From the NCBI RefSeq assembly GCF_015710975.1, contig NZ_CP049783.1, positions 2,733,501 to 2,797,500 of the forward strand: 64,000 bases of DNA, written 5' to 3'. The DNA comes from Paenibacillus polymyxa (lineage in GTDB: Bacteria; Bacillota; Bacilli; Paenibacillales; Paenibacillaceae). The position numbers and the translations under genes were made by a program. The first letter of the stretch is position 1, and each line of letters begins with the position of its first letter. Below, one piece after another: positions 9,060 through 19,063 of the stretch. The notes beneath the pieces are model-generated. The model ran no database searches and was not told the DNA's origin. It saw only the letters and a program-made list of their open reading frames with translations.

Positions 9060-10124
9060 ATGAAGAGGAATTATAAAACTGGACTTATTCTCGGACTATC
9101 TTTGGTTTTAACGATGGTGCTAAGTGCTTGCGGGGCAAGCAAGGAAGGGATGCAAGCGGATGGTAGCTCTGCTTCCGGCTCCAAGGACGTGGAGTTGCTC
9201 AATGTTTCTTATGATCCGACCCGTGAGTTGTATGAGGCATATAATAAAGCGTTTGCCGCCCATTGGGAGAAGGAGAAAGGACAGAAGGTTACGATCAAGC
9301 AATCCCACGGGGGATCTGGCAAGCAAAGCCGCTCTGTGCAGGACGGGCTGGATGCAGACGTGGTTACACTGGCTCTGGGCTATGATATTGATGCGTTACA
9401 GGAGAAAGGGCTTGTTAAAGAGGGATGGCAAAGTAAATATGAGCATAACAGTTCCCCGTACACATCAACCATCGTGTTATTGGTACGTAAAGGGAACCCG
9501 AAGGGGATCAAGGACTGGGACGATTTAACCCGCGGCGATGTACAGGTCATTACGCCAAATCCTAAAACATCGGGCGGAGCCCGCTGGAACTATCTTGCAG
9601 CCTGGGCCTATGCGCTCAAAAAGAGCAATAACGATGAAGCCAAAGCCCAGCAGTTTGTACAGGAGCTGTATAAGCATGTGCCGGTACTGGATAGCGGAGC
9701 ACGTGGAGCGACGACGACTTTCGTAGAGCGTGGAATTGGCGATGTGCTGATCGCTTGGGAAAATGAAGCACTGCTGTCTGTGAAGGAGCTAGGTGCGGAT
9801 AAATTCGATATCGTATATCCGTCGATCAGTATTTTGGCTGAACCTCCGGTAGCGGTGGTTGATAAAGTGGTAGATAAAAAAGGTACACGCGAGGTGGCGG
9901 ACGCGTACCTGAAATATTTGTACAGTGAAGAAGGGCAGACCATTGCTGCCGAAAATTATTATCGCCCCACATTAGAGAGTGTGACGGCAAAGTACAAGGA
10001 TCAATTTCCTAATCTGGAGCTTGTAACCTTGAAGGATGTATTCGGGACATGGAAAGAGACACAGCAAAAGCATTTTAGCGACAAGGGGATTTTTGACCAG
10101 ATTTATGTACCTGGTAGTTCATAA
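9060..10124 (+). CDS. sbp: Sulfate ABC transporter substrate-binding lipoprotein
   Basis: Binds sulfate (or thiosulfate) outside the membrane and delivers it to CysT/CysW. The 354-residue precursor has a lipobox LSAC with C24, so it is lipid-anchored, as usual in Gram-positives. Family motifs are clear: [13 protein letters not shown] near residue 45, [15 protein letters not shown] (sulfate-binding loop), [18 protein letters not shown] and [21 protein letters not shown] 9060 follows GAGGGG at 9046-9051; upstream in-frame ATGs have no ribosome site. It is the first gene after the leader terminator and is followed by the two permease genes. Confidence 0.93.
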   Translation: MKRNYKTGLILGLSLVLTMVLSACGASKEGMQADGSSASGSKDVELLNVSYDPTRELYEAYNKAFAAHWEKEKGQKVTIKQSHGGSGKQSRSVQDGLDADVVTLALGYDIDALQEKGLVKEGWQSKYEHNSSPYTSTIVLLVRKGNPKGIKDWDDLTRGDVQVITPNPKTSGGARWNYLAAWAYALKKSNNDEAKAQQFVQELYKHVPVLDSGARGATTTFVERGIGDVLIAWENEALLSVKELGADKFDIVYPSISILAEPPVAVVDKVVDKKGTREVADAYLKYLYSEEGQTIAAENYYRPTLESVTAKYKDQFPNLELVTLKDVFGTWKETQQKHFSDKGIFDQIYVPGSS

Positions 10125-10203
10125 CATAAGTGAAGTGTATAGGCGAGAGGATCAGTTGACGCGAGTGCCATAGTCAAAGGATGCAGAGAGGGATGGACAG
10201 AAC

Positions 10204-11037
10204 ATGAGTCAAATGCAAGCCACCCGAAAACGCGTACTTCCCGGTTTCGGGTTAACGATGGGTTATAGTGTGCTGTATCTCAGTCTGGTGGTGCTGGTGC
10301 CATTATCAGCACTGCTCCTGAATTCAACCGGGCTGACGTGGGGGAAATTTTGGGACGTGGCGACGGATGCCAGAGTGCTGGCTTCCTACAAGGTGAGCTT
10401 TTTGTGTGCCGCAGCCGCGGCGCTGATCGATCTGTTTCTCGGTTTATTGATCGCCTGGGTACTGGTGCGTTATGAGTTTCCAGGGAAACGAATGTTTGAT
10501 GCGGTCATCGATCTGCCCTTTGCATTGCCCACGGCGGTGGCAGGGGTTGCGTTGACCGCTCTATATGCACAGAACGGCTGGATCGGCTCAATGTTCGAAC
10601 CGCTTGGGTGGAAAATGGCATACTCACAGACAGGGATTACGCTCGCGTTGATGTTTATTGGCATTCCGTTCGTTGTACGGACAGTTCAGCCGGTGCTGGA
10701 GGAGCTGGACAAGGATGAGGAAGAGGTGGCTGCTACGCTGGGAGCGGGCAGATGGCGTACCTTCCGCAGCGTTATTGTGCCGGAGCTGGTACCCCCGCTG
10801 CTGACGGGTTTTGCGCTTGCCTTTGCCCGCGGCATTGGCGAGTACGGATCTGTCGTCTTCATTTCTGGCAATATGCCGATGAAGACCGAGATTGCTCCGC
10901 TGCTCATTATGTCCAAGCTGGAGCAAAATGACTACGCAGGGGCTACGGCGGTGGCATTGATGCTGTTGGTCATTTCGTTCGTACTGTTATTCGTGATTAA
11001 CAGTTTTCAGCGCTGGTCACGGCGCCGTGCAGTCTAA
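10204..11037 (+). CDS. cysT: Sulfate ABC transporter permease CysT
   Basis: One of two membrane subunits of the sulfate importer, 277 residues with about six transmembrane helices. It has CysT-type features: the N-terminal [25 protein letters not shown] helix, [22 protein letters not shown], and the EAA loop [30 protein letters not shown] that contacts the ATPase. The C-terminal [18 protein letters not shown] is typical of the family. ATG 10204 follows AGAGAGGGA. It lies 79 nt after sbp. No ATPase gene lies nearby, although the EAA loop is intact. Confidence 0.92.
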   Translation: MSQMQATRKRVLPGFGLTMGYSVLYLSLVVLVPLSALLLNSTGLTWGKFWDVATDARVLASYKVSFLCAAAAALIDLFLGLLIAWVLVRYEFPGKRMFDAVIDLPFALPTAVAGVALTALYAQNGWIGSMFEPLGWKMAYSQTGITLALMFIGIPFVVRTVQPVLEELDKDEEEVAATLGAGRWRTFRSVIVPELVPPLLTGFALAFARGIGEYGSVVFISGNMPMKTEIAPLLIMSKLEQNDYAGATAVALMLLVISFVLLFVINSFQRWSRRRAV

Positions 11038-11110
11038 CGCAAATGTCTAACGTTAGCATGCAGACAGCAGAGGTCTGCGCATTAACCCCGTGTTCAAGGA
11101 GGGATACATC

Positions 11111-11986
11111 ATGTCACAAGCGATAACTGGGCAGGAGCTTGCTTCTGCACCAGTGCCTTCATCCGCACCGCCCAATAGGGTTACAACCGAAGCCCCTTGG
11201 GTCAAGTGGACGCTCATTGGTGCTGCTTTTTTAGCTTTGCTCTGGGTGTTGGTATTGCCGCTAATCGTCGTGCTTACCGAAGCACTCAAGCAGGGATGGA
11301 GCGTATACGTTGAAGCGCTACGGGACCCGGATGCCATGTCCGCATTGCGCTTGACGCTGCTGGTGGCAGCGATAACGGTTCCGCTGAATACGGTATTTGG
11401 TGTAGCGGCCGCCTGGCTGATCACAAAATTTCATTTTCGCGGCAAAGGTGTGCTGGTCACCTTGATTGATTTACCCTTTGCGATCTCGCCTGTCGTCGGA
11501 GGACTGATGTATGTATTAGTGTTTGGCGCACAGGGCTGGCTTGGGCCGTGGCTGGACGAGCATGATATTAAAATTATATTTGCTTTGCCAGGCATTATTT
11601 TGGCAACGCTGTTCATTACATTTCCTTTTGTTGCGCGCGAGCTTATTCCGCTGATGGAAGATCAGGGGCAGCAGGAGGAGGAAGCGGCGGTCACACTGGG
11701 CGCACGCGGCTGGCGCATTTTCTGGAAAGTGACGCTGCCGAATATCAAATGGGGTTTGCTGTACGGCATTATTCTGTGTAATGCGAGAGCCATGGGCGAG
11801 TTTGGTGCAGTGTCCGTCGTCTCGGGACATATTCGGGGCGAGACGAATACACTTCCGCTGCATGTTGAGATTTTGTATAACGAGTATCAGTTCTCGGCAT
11901 CTTTTGCGGTGGCCTCGTTGTTGCTGCTACTTGCTTTGGCAACCTTGGTGCTTAAAAGCTGGTTTGGACGCAAACGCGTGCATTAA
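11111..11986 (+). CDS. cysW: Sulfate ABC transporter permease CysW
   Basis: Second permease subunit, 291 residues. Motifs are [22 protein letters not shown], the EAA loop [31 protein letters not shown], and the C-terminal [35 protein letters not shown], which is diagnostic of CysW. ATG 11111 follows AAGGAGGG at 11096-11103; an ATG at 11090 lies before that ribosome site. The operon appears to end here: an inverted repeat follows and no cysA is present. Confidence 0.92.
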   Translation: MSQAITGQELASAPVPSSAPPNRVTTEAPWVKWTLIGAAFLALLWVLVLPLIVVLTEALKQGWSVYVEALRDPDAMSALRLTLLVAAITVPLNTVFGVAAAWLITKFHFRGKGVLVTLIDLPFAISPVVGGLMYVLVFGAQGWLGPWLDEHDIKIIFALPGIILATLFITFPFVARELIPLMEDQGQQEEEAAVTLGARGWRIFWKVTLPNIKWGLLYGIILCNARAMGEFGAVSVVSGHIRGETNTLPLHVEILYNEYQFSASFAVASLLLLLALATLVLKSWFGRKRVH

Positions 11987-12008
11987 TTAATAATTGTGTA
12001 TATGATCC

Positions 12009-12073
12009 AACAGGGCCTCTCTTTGTGTCTATCGTCTGTTAACGGCGAGAAGATGGGAAGAGAGGCCCTTGTT
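12009..12073 (+). terminator. Long inverted repeat after cysW, probable terminator
   Basis: AACAGGGCCTCTCTT (12009-12023) is complementary to AAGAGAGGCCC plus TTGTT (12058-12073), with a loop of about 34 nt. No clean T run follows, so termination efficiency is uncertain. It could instead attenuate transcription into the next gene. Confidence 0.55.
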
Positions 12074-12148
12074 CTAAGGTGGCTTATATGGATAATAAAA
12101 TGATCATATCAAGGCACGTTGGTGTGCCCAGGAGGAGCGAAGGGAAAT

Positions 12149-13279
12149 ATGAAACATCCGTTTCAGTCCTACCGTCAGTTGTTTCCGGTGCTGTCCTCAC
12201 ATATCCATGTAGGAAGCTGTTCCCAGGGGGCGATATCGAGACCGGTTTCCGCTGCCATTGAGGAATATCATCGAAGCTTGCTGCAACACGGTCATAACGG
12301 CGACCTATCTATGGCACGGTTGGAGGAGGCAAGAGGACATTTTGCCAAGCTCATCGGGGCGGAGCCTGACGAAATTGCGGTGCTGTCCTCAGCCTCTGAG
12401 GCGATTGCTGGCGTGGCCACTGCCCTTCCTTATGTACCGGGAAAAGAAGGGATTGTGTATGCAGACACCGACTTTCCAACGGTAGGACACATCTGGCAGG
12501 CACAGGAGATGTTCCGTGATCATATTTGCTGTATCCCTTCTACGGAGGGAGAAGTGACCCTAGAGCAGTATGAGGAGCATGTTACGGAGAATACTGCGCT
12601 CATTATGGTATCCCATGTGAATTATACCAACGGATTTCAGCAGGATCTCAAATCCATTGCACATATAGCTCATCGAAATCAGGCGTTACTATTCGTCGAT
12701 GCCTATCAGTCTGCAGGAATGATTCCGATAGACGTAAAGGCGATGGGCATAGATATGCTGGTCGCGGGAGCACGCAAATATATGCTGGGGATACCGGGAG
12801 TGGCTTTTCTTTATATAAGTAAGGAGCGAATAGAACGCTTCAAGCCCCGTCTTACGGGCTGGCTTGGACAGGAGTCAGCCTCCCGGTTTGATATTGCTCA
12901 TCCGGTTCCGGCGGCAGGAGCCCGGCGCTTTGAGACAGGATTACCTTCCTTCATTAGCATTTTTGCCGCCAATGCAGCCTTAAAGCTGCTGCTGGAAATT
13001 GGGGTCACGAACATTCAGACCTATATGAATGAGCTGTTGGACTTTTCTATTGAATATGGACGCAGCAAAGGGTTACACATACGTATACCTGATGGAGGAG
13101 GCACTTTACCAAGTCTGCTCGCTGTTGAAGTAGCCGACGTGTCGGCAGTAGAGAGGCGTTTGCGGAGCCGAAATATGATTGTGTCAGCACGAAAGGATGT
13201 TATTCGTGTGGCTCCGCATTTTTACAATACGGCAGAGGAAGTCCGACGGGTCCTAGATGAACTAGGTGGGAGTTGTTGA
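12149..13279 (+). CDS. Aminotransferase class V-fold PLP-dependent enzyme
   Basis: 376 residues with the fold of cysteine desulfurases, kynureninases and isopenicillin N epimerase-like proteins. Visible motifs are VSHVNYTNGFQQDL, the PLP aspartate in FVDAYQSAGM, the Schiff-base lysine K210 in GARKYMLGIPGVAFLY, and RRFETGLPSFISI, which recalls the RF-x-x-G-T/L-P element of kynureninase-like members. I do not see the mobile-loop cysteine of IscS/SufS, so the substrate is unknown. ATG 12149 follows AGGAGGAG and a closer AAGGGA. It is flanked by inverted repeats and therefore probably monocistronic. Its position between sulfate and phosphonate transport genes is suggestive only. Confidence 0.8.
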   Translation: MKHPFQSYRQLFPVLSSHIHVGSCSQGAISRPVSAAIEEYHRSLLQHGHNGDLSMARLEEARGHFAKLIGAEPDEIAVLSSASEAIAGVATALPYVPGKEGIVYADTDFPTVGHIWQAQEMFRDHICCIPSTEGEVTLEQYEEHVTENTALIMVSHVNYTNGFQQDLKSIAHIAHRNQALLFVDAYQSAGMIPIDVKAMGIDMLVAGARKYMLGIPGVAFLYISKERIERFKPRLTGWLGQESASRFDIAHPVPAAGARRFETGLPSFISIFAANAALKLLLEIGVTNIQTYMNELLDFSIEYGRSKGLHIRIPDGGGTLPSLLAVEVADVSAVERRLRSRNMIVSARKDVIRVAPHFYNTAEEVRRVLDELGGSC

Positions 13280-13282
13280 ACA

Positions 13283-13347
13283 GCAAAAGCCTCTTCCAAG
13301 TAAATGGGAGCATAGCATTTCCCTTTTACACAGGAGAGGCTTTTGTT
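13283..13347. terminator. Bidirectional terminator between convergent genes
   Basis: AAAAGCCTCTTCC pairs imperfectly with GGAGAGGCTTTT, with T or A runs at both ends. An inner GGGA/TCCC stem lies in the loop. It serves the PLP-enzyme gene on plus and the second phnE on minus. Confidence 0.7.
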
Positions 13348-13364
13348 AGGATAGAGATGTTTAA

Positions 13365-14162
13365 TTATACAATCCGTTTGCGCAGCCAGCCGGATATCAG
13401 ATCCGTCAAAATGATCAAGACTACAATGCCGAGTAAAATGACGCCTACACGGTTCCAGTTGCGCATTTGGAGTGCAAACAGCAGCGGGGTCCCAATACCA
13501 CCTGCACCAACCAGACCGAGCGTGGTTGCGGACCGGATGTTAATTTCAAAACGATAGAGCGAATAGGAAAGAAACTGTGGAATCACCTGCGGCAGCACGG
13601 CGAAGAAAATGACCTGCCAACGGTTGGCACCGCACGCGATCAAAGCTTCCTGCGGCCCGTGATCGACGCTTTCAATCGTTTCTGAGAAAAGCTTGGCCAG
13701 CATGCCGATGGAGTGAATGCCGAGGGCAAGCACACCTGCAAACGAGCCGGGACCTACGGCTTTAATGAATAGAATGGCGACGATCATTTCGGGAAATACC
13801 CGAATGACACTAAGTACAAACTTCCCGCTGCCTGATAAGGGGCGTAGACGGGTCATATTGCTCGATGCCCAAAAGGCAAACGGAAGACAGACAAATGCGG
13901 ATACGAAGGTTCCGAGCACTGAAATGACCAGTGTATCCAGCAACCCACGCAGCAAGTCCTCCCCCTCAGGGATGTAGACAAATGACCAGTCGGGATGAAG
14001 AAAGCCGTCCAATATTGCGACAGAGACGCTTTTGGCCGTCCCTTGTAATCCTTCAAACTGCATCCCGCGAAAAGCCCAAATGTAAATGATAATTAGCAGA
14101 ATAGCTAACGCCCAAAAGCGCAGGCGGGAGCCAATAGGTCTGCGAAGCGTAGGATCATTCAT
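13365..14162 (-). CDS. phnE: Phosphonate ABC transporter permease (second PhnE)
   Basis: 265-residue inner-membrane subunit of a phosphonate (possibly also phosphite) importer. It has the BPD permease core: LVISVLGTFVSAFVCLPFAFWAS, the EAA-like loop GPQEALIACGANRWQVIFFAVLPQVIPQFLSYSLY and the PhnE-typical [24 protein letters not shown]. It overlaps the upstream phnE by 4 nt (ATGA), which indicates translational coupling. Its partner has the same domain plan, so the two probably form the membrane heterodimer. It is the last gene of phnD-phnC-phnE-phnE. Confidence 0.92.
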   Translation of the reverse strand: MNDPTLRRPIGSRLRFWALAILLIIIYIWAFRGMQFEGLQGTAKSVSVAILDGFLHPDWSFVYIPEGEDLLRGLLDTLVISVLGTFVSAFVCLPFAFWASSNMTRLRPLSGSGKFVLSVIRVFPEMIVAILFIKAVGPGSFAGVLALGIHSIGMLAKLFSETIESVDHGPQEALIACGANRWQVIFFAVLPQVIPQFLSYSLYRFEINIRSATTLGLVGAGGIGTPLLFALQMRNWNRVGVILLGIVVLIILTDLISGWLRKRIV

Positions 14163-15013
14163 AATAACTTCCTCCGTAGCAGGTTACTGCCGTAATCAAT
14201 CGCAAGGACGATGACGAGGGTCAGTAGAATAATAATGCTTGCCCGGTCATATCGGAACAGCCCAAGGGAACGGTCAAGCAGCAGACCGATGCCGCCCGCA
14301 CCGACCAGTCCCAGAACAGAAGCTGCGCGCACATTAACCTCAAAGGTGTATAGCAAATACGACACAAAATAAGGCAGTGCCTGCGGAACCACACCAAAGG
14401 CGATGACTTGAATGCGGCTCGCACCAACAGCGGTCATGGCCTCCAGTGGCCCTGGATCAATGGCTTCAATCGCCTCAAAGGTCAGCTTGGCTATGATTCC
14501 GAAGGAGAAGAACAGCAGGGCAAGCATCCCTGCAAACGGACCGATGCCGAATACGGCCACAAAGATCGAGGCAAACAGCAAATCGGGAATCGTCCGTACC
14601 AGGTTCAGGATCGTGCGCATCGGCAGCGAGATTAGCTTGCGCGGCATCACATTATAGGCGCACAGCAACGCGACAGGGATTGCCAATATGGCTCCCAGTG
14701 TCGTACCGACAATAGCGATCTGGATCGTTTCCAGCATCGGTTTCCAGATGATAGGCAGGTAACTCCAGTCAGGAGGAAACATTTCTTCCAGCAATTTGCC
14801 CATCTCCGGTAAGCCAACGATCAATTGGTAAGGCGTGGCATCCGTATGAATGGAGCAGGCTATCAGCACCACGATAAAAATCATCCAGGTAGCGTAACGC
14901 TTATAACGTCCTGGCAAAGGTGGCCCTGCAGGCGGCTTGCTTGGCTGCGGTGGTCCAGCAGATGGTGACGGTTGCGTTGAAGAGAGCGGCTGGGCAGTAG
15001 AGTCGGGCTTCAT
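14159..15013 (-). CDS. phnE: Phosphonate ABC transporter permease (first PhnE)
   Basis: 284-residue permease with a proline-rich cytoplasmic N-terminus (about 35 residues of P, S and Q) before the first helix. The core shows [23 protein letters not shown], the loop [35 protein letters not shown], and [23 protein letters not shown]. It overlaps phnC by 4 nt upstream and the second phnE by 4 nt downstream. Two permease genes per phn transporter are common in Firmicutes. Confidence 0.92.
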   Translation of the reverse strand: MKPDSTAQPLSSTQPSPSAGPPQPSKPPAGPPLPGRYKRYATWMIFIVVLIACSIHTDATPYQLIVGLPEMGKLLEEMFPPDWSYLPIIWKPMLETIQIAIVGTTLGAILAIPVALLCAYNVMPRKLISLPMRTILNLVRTIPDLLFASIFVAVFGIGPFAGMLALLFFSFGIIAKLTFEAIEAIDPGPLEAMTAVGASRIQVIAFGVVPQALPYFVSYLLYTFEVNVRAASVLGLVGAGGIGLLLDRSLGLFRYDRASIIILLTLVIVLAIDYGSNLLRRKLL

Positions 15014-15780
15014 GATCCCACTCCCAGCAGTTCATCATGCTTGATGGCCCGGCCGTAGATCTCCGCAAAGGCTTCATCCGTAGCCTCCTCCGGTGTGCCG
15101 TCAAAGACGACCTCTCCCGCGCGTAATCCGATGATCCGTGTTGCATATTCGCGCGCCAGATCAATGAAATGCAGATTGACAATGGTCGTAATCTGCATTT
15201 CACGGTTGATTCGCTGGAGATCGTCCATCACCTGGCGGGTGGTCAGCGGATCAAGCGACGCGACAGGCTCGTCTGCCAGAATGATTTTAGCCTCCTGCGC
15301 CAGAGCACGCGCGATGGATACACGCTGCTGTTGGCCACCGGACAATTCATCGGCGCGGCTGTAGGCCTTTTCGCGGATATTCACGCGTTCCAGCGCCGTT
15401 AGTGCCAGTTCGATGTCTTCCTTCGGGAAGAGACCAAGAATGGTCCGCAGTGTCGAATGATAACCGACGCGGCCCGAAAGTACGTTGCGAAGCACCGTCG
15501 AGCGCTTAACCAGATTGAAGCTTTGAAAGATCATGCCGATATCACGGCGAATGCGCCGCAGTTCGCTGCTTCCGGCAGATGTGACAGATCTACCATCTAC
15601 AACGATGTCGCCGGACGTAATGTCATGCAGTCGGTTAATGGAACGCAGCAGGGTGGACTTACCTGCACCAGATAAGCCGACTATGACGACCATTTCTCCC
15701 TCCTGAATCGTCAAATTAATATTATTCAACCCTTTGGTGCCGTTCGGGTATGTTTTCGATACGTTTCGAAATTCAATCAT
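15010..15780 (-). CDS. phnC: Phosphonate ABC transporter ATP-binding protein
   Basis: 256-residue cytosolic ATPase. Walker A is [11 protein letters not shown], the signature is [16 protein letters not shown], and Walker B is [14 protein letters not shown]. The family start [18 protein letters not shown] fixes the start at 15780. An in-frame upstream extension to 15858 begins with residues unlike any ATPase and overlaps an intercistronic hairpin. A GGGAG ribosome site lies just upstream. It powers the two PhnE subunits with PhnD as receptor. Confidence 0.93.
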   Translation of the reverse strand: MIEFRNVSKTYPNGTKGLNNINLTIQEGEMVVIVGLSGAGKSTLLRSINRLHDITSGDIVVDGRSVTSAGSSELRRIRRDIGMIFQSFNLVKRSTVLRNVLSGRVGYHSTLRTILGLFPKEDIELALTALERVNIREKAYSRADELSGGQQQRVSIARALAQEAKIILADEPVASLDPLTTRQVMDDLQRINREMQITTIVNLHFIDLAREYATRIIGLRAGEVVFDGTPEEATDEAFAEIYGRAIKHDELLGVGS

Positions 15781-15821
15781 ATGCTCCCAACTTTCTCCCC
15801 GATGGGGTGGAATGAAAACAA

Positions 15822-15846
15822 CACCGCCATGAATACATGGACGGTG
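15822..15846 (-). terminator. Intercistronic hairpin between phnD and phnC
   Basis: CACCG-CCATG pairs with CATGG-(A)-CGGTG around an AATA loop. On the minus strand a short T-rich stretch (GTTGTTTTC) follows. Such a stem could attenuate or stabilise the message, so that the binding protein is made in excess over the ATPase and permeases. Confidence 0.55.
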
Positions 15847-15881
15847 CTGCCCTGTCATTCGTAAAGCCTGTTTCGTAGCTG

Positions 15882-16850
15882 TTACTTTACCGCTTGGCCG
15901 ACAGCTTCGGCGTATTCACGCACAGAATCGAAGTTTTTATCGTCGCCCTTCTCATAACCTACATGGGTGTAAATTTCTTTAATGATTTCGCCGCCTTCAG
16001 GATCGTTGGCAATGTCCATAAAGGCTTGGGCGATTTTGTCTCTCCACGTTTGATCCATATCGGAACGTACGCTGACGGTGTCATTTGGAATTTTAGCTGT
16101 GTAATGAATGACACGTGTCTTTTCAAATACGTCCGGGATTTCCTTCTTCACTGTGTTACGTGCATCCTGGAAAACAGCGACAGCATCAACCTGACCGTTC
16201 AGCAGCGCCAGAATAGCAGCGTCGTGGCCTTTGATCGTCACACCCTGCACATCTGTGTCCGGGTCCACTCCAGCTTTTTTCAGCTCTGCTGCGGGGTACA
16301 CATAACCTGCGGAGGAGGTTACATTTTGCCAGCCGACCTTCTTGCCTTTTAGATCAGCCAGACTTTGAATCGGAGAATCCTTTTTCACCACGATCATTGC
16401 TTTATAAAAGTTTACTTTTTCAGTCGTGTCCTTGCCTGTAGCATCTTCAATGCCATAGCGTTGAGCTTGCAGGAGCAAGTCGGCCGCTTTACGGTTATCG
16501 TGTGCCAGTACATAAGCGTTCGGCGGAAGGAATCCTACATCGACCTGTTTGGAAGACATGGCTTCCACAATCGTATTGTAATCAGGAGATACGGTTACTT
16601 TTACCGGGATTCCGAGCTTGTCCCCCAGCAGCTTTTCGAGCGGTTTTGCCTTGGCTTCGAGGGTATCTGCATTTTGAGAAGGAACGAATTGTACCTTTAG
16701 CTCCTTAGGGACATAGGCTGTGCTTTCGTTTTTAGAGCCATCTGTACCCGGAGTGGAGGCGCTGTTGTTATTGCTTGCATTTGAGCCACAAGCGGCTAAA
16801 CCCGCTGCCAGTGTGAAGGTCATGCACAAGGTCAGTGCTTTTTTGAACAA
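15882..16850 (-). CDS. phnD: Phosphonate ABC transporter substrate-binding lipoprotein
   Basis: 322-residue extracellular receptor. The signal peptide ends in lipobox LAAC with C21. The body is PhnD-like: [81 protein letters not shown] and [15 protein letters not shown]. The start is TTG 16850 with AGGGGGAAA 8-16 nt upstream. It is first in its operon. PHO-box-like hexamers on the same strand lie 94-132 bp upstream of the start, so phosphate starvation probably induces it. Confidence 0.93.
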   Translation of the reverse strand: MFKKALTLCMTFTLAAGLAACGSNASNNNSASTPGTDGSKNESTAYVPKELKVQFVPSQNADTLEAKAKPLEKLLGDKLGIPVKVTVSPDYNTIVEAMSSKQVDVGFLPPNAYVLAHDNRKAADLLLQAQRYGIEDATGKDTTEKVNFYKAMIVVKKDSPIQSLADLKGKKVGWQNVTSSAGYVYPAAELKKAGVDPDTDVQGVTIKGHDAAILALLNGQVDAVAVFQDARNTVKKEIPDVFEKTRVIHYTAKIPNDTVSVRSDMDQTWRDKIAQAFMDIANDPEGGEIIKEIYTHVGYEKGDDKNFDSVREYAEAVGQAVK

Positions 16851-16943
16851 AATAATTTCCCCCTAAACATCGTAATAACGAAAATTTAAAAAACCTGTAA
16901 ATTCAGTGACAAACCAAATCTTAACAGCTAGTCCTGCAGCTAG

Positions 16944-16982
16944 GGTAAAAACCACTCCTGACTTTGGTAAAAATGATGTAAA
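16944..16982 (-). promoter_or_regulatory. PHO-box-like repeats upstream of phnD
   Basis: Read on minus, TTTACA (16982-16977), TTTACC (16971-16966) and TTTACC (16949-16944) lie on an 11-bp lattice, with the third of four positions degenerate. Bacillus PhoP binds TT(A/C/T)ACA-type hexamers spaced this way. A possible -10, TAAGAT, lies at 16924-16919. Confidence 0.6.
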
Positions 16983-17032
16983 ATTTATCATTTGCTAGAG
17001 ACCATAAGCGGTATTTATACGAATTGCATCTT

Positions 17033-17049
17033 TTAACATTCTCTTAACA
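17033..17049 (+). promoter_or_regulatory. PHO-box-like repeat upstream of the 5'-nucleotidase gene
   Basis: Two perfect TTAACA hexamers at 17033-17038 and 17044-17049 are exactly 11 bp apart, the PhoP-binding arrangement. They point toward the gene starting at 17105. A third perfect TTAACA lies at 16921-16926. Confidence 0.6.
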
Positions 17050-17104
17050 GTGCTCTGTTAGACTTGTTCAAGCTCTATGACCGAAGCTGAGGGAGAGAAC
17101 AAGA

Positions 17105-19012
17105 TTGGATAATTTGGACATTAATGATAAGACAGAGCAGGAAAATGCAGGTGCTGTGAGGGCGAAATTCCGCATTATGGTTACAACCGATCTGCATGTC
17201 AGCTTGTGGAATTATGATTATTATACAGATCAGGAAACGCTGCATTACGGTCTGGCGCAAACCGCTAGTCTGATTCACACGGCTCGGGCAGAGGTGCCCA
17301 ATCACCTGCTGCTGGATAACGGAGATGTGATTCAGGGAAATCCGCTGGGAGATTATGCTGTACAGCGGCTCCAACAGGACCCAAGCGAGGTGCATCCCGC
17401 CTATAAAGCCATGAATCTGCTGGGGTATGAGGCAGGCAGTATTGGTAATCATGAATTTAACTATGGGTTGGAATATTTGCAGACCTGCCTTCGAGGAGCA
17501 CAGTTTCCTTATGTGAATGCCAACATCTATATAGCGGGAGAGGAAGAACAAAACTACTTTACGCCTTATCTATTGCTGGATAAGACGGTAGAGGATGAAG
17601 CAGGCCGTAAGCATCTGCTGAAGGTGGGGGTCATAGGCTTTGTGCCCCCGCAAATTATGCAATGGGACAAGGCGTGGTTGGAAGGGAAACTTATCGTCAA
17701 AGATATGCTGGAAACCGCAAGACGGTTTATCCCAGAAATGCAGGCGGAGGGAGCCGATCTCATCATTGCGATGCCCCATGCAGGCTTTGAGGATATTCCC
17801 GAAGCTCCCAATATGGAAAATGCGGTGCTGCATCTGAGCAGGGTGGAAGGGATCGATGCCATTGTGTTTGGTCATGCCCATAAAGTATTTCCCGGCCCTT
17901 CATTTATAGGTATGACAGGTGTGGATACAGAGCAGGGCACCATCCATGGCATTCCAGCAGTAGAGCCGGGCTTCTGGGGAGATCATCTGGGTATCATTGA
18001 TCTGGATCTGGCCCTTATTGGAGGGAAGTGGCAAGTGACTGCATCTGCTGCCGAGGTACGCCCGGTGTATGACCCGATACGCAAGGAAGCCCTCGTCCAA
18101 CCCGATACTGCTATCCAGCAGGCGGTAGCAGCTGAACATGCGGGAACCCTAGATTACATCCGTGCACCTGTAGGTCAAACGACAGTAGCAGTGAACAGCT
18201 TTTTTGCCCAGGTGATGGATGATGCTTCGGTTCAGCTCGTCAATGATACACAAATTTGGTATGTGAAGCAGCAGCTACAAGGGAGCGAGTATGAAGGGTT
18301 GCCCGTTCTGTCGGCAGCAGCTCCTTTTAAAACAGGCGGAAGATACGGTCCGGCGTATTATACCAATATTCCGGCGGGAACCCTGGCGATCAAGCATATT
18401 GCCGATCTATACAATTTTCCGAATACACTGCACGTCGTTCGGTTGAGCGGGGCAGAAATTCGGGAATGGCTTGAGTGGTCTGCTGGTCAATTCCAGCAAA
18501 TTGATCCTTCGGCAGAGGAGGAACAAGAGCTTATTAATTCTGATTTTCCGAGCTTTAATTTCGATATCATCGATGGCATCACGTATCAGATTGATGTAAC
18601 ACAGCCAGCCAGATATGATACTGCCGGGGAATTAAAGGACCTAGAAGCGCACAGAATCGTTCATATGTCTTTTGAAGGGGAACCAATGGATATGCAGCGG
18701 AGTTATCTGGTTGTTACGAATAACTATCGCGCATTCTCCTCTGCGCTGGTTAATCCGGGTGGAGAGCGAATTATACTGGCTTCCCCGGATGAGAACCGAC
18801 ATGTGCTGACTGAGTATGTGCGGCATATGAAGACGTTGACGCCAAAGGCCGACGGTCACTGGTCTCTCGCCCCATGGTCAGGTCGTCCACATGTGACCTT
18901 CCTAACCTCGCCGCAAGCAACGAATGTTGCCCATGCTTATTCTGAATTGCTCTATGAAGGACTGACGGCAGAAGGATACGCTAAGTTTGCTCTTGATTTT
19001 CGTCAATTTTAA
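17105..19012 (+). CDS. 5'-nucleotidase / 2',3'-cyclic-nucleotide phosphodiesterase family protein
   Basis: 635 residues in two domains. The N-terminal metallophosphoesterase domain (about 20-310) has the di-metal motifs TTDLHV (D29, H31), DNGDVIQGN, GNHEFNYG, MPHAGFE and GHAHKVFPG. The C-terminal 5'-nucleotidase domain (about 345-590) has AAPFKTGGRYGP, ITYQIDVTQPARYD and TNNYRAFSSALV. It probably releases phosphate from nucleotides or cyclic nucleotides. The start is TTG 17105 after GAGGGAGAG; the next ATG lies inside the catalytic domain. No signal peptide is visible, which is unusual for a normally exported family. The 11-bp TTAACA repeats upstream suggest Pho control. Confidence 0.88.
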   Translation: MDNLDINDKTEQENAGAVRAKFRIMVTTDLHVSLWNYDYYTDQETLHYGLAQTASLIHTARAEVPNHLLLDNGDVIQGNPLGDYAVQRLQQDPSEVHPAYKAMNLLGYEAGSIGNHEFNYGLEYLQTCLRGAQFPYVNANIYIAGEEEQNYFTPYLLLDKTVEDEAGRKHLLKVGVIGFVPPQIMQWDKAWLEGKLIVKDMLETARRFIPEMQAEGADLIIAMPHAGFEDIPEAPNMENAVLHLSRVEGIDAIVFGHAHKVFPGPSFIGMTGVDTEQGTIHGIPAVEPGFWGDHLGIIDLDLALIGGKWQVTASAAEVRPVYDPIRKEALVQPDTAIQQAVAAEHAGTLDYIRAPVGQTTVAVNSFFAQVMDDASVQLVNDTQIWYVKQQLQGSEYEGLPVLSAAAPFKTGGRYGPAYYTNIPAGTLAIKHIADLYNFPNTLHVVRLSGAEIREWLEWSAGQFQQIDPSAEEEQELINSDFPSFNFDIIDGITYQIDVTQPARYDTAGELKDLEAHRIVHMSFEGEPMDMQRSYLVVTNNYRAFSSALVNPGGERIILASPDENRHVLTEYVRHMKTLTPKADGHWSLAPWSGRPHVTFLTSPQATNVAHAYSELLYEGLTAEGYAKFALDFRQF

Positions 19013-19063
19013 AATATTTTGCAAGTTATTGTCCTCTAAGTCCACAGCATCAAAATAATAGAA

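Noticed and set aside
15781..15858. 26-residue N-terminal extension of PhnC
   Set aside because: It covers an intercistronic hairpin and is unlike any ATPase N-terminus; ATG 15780 matches the family start.
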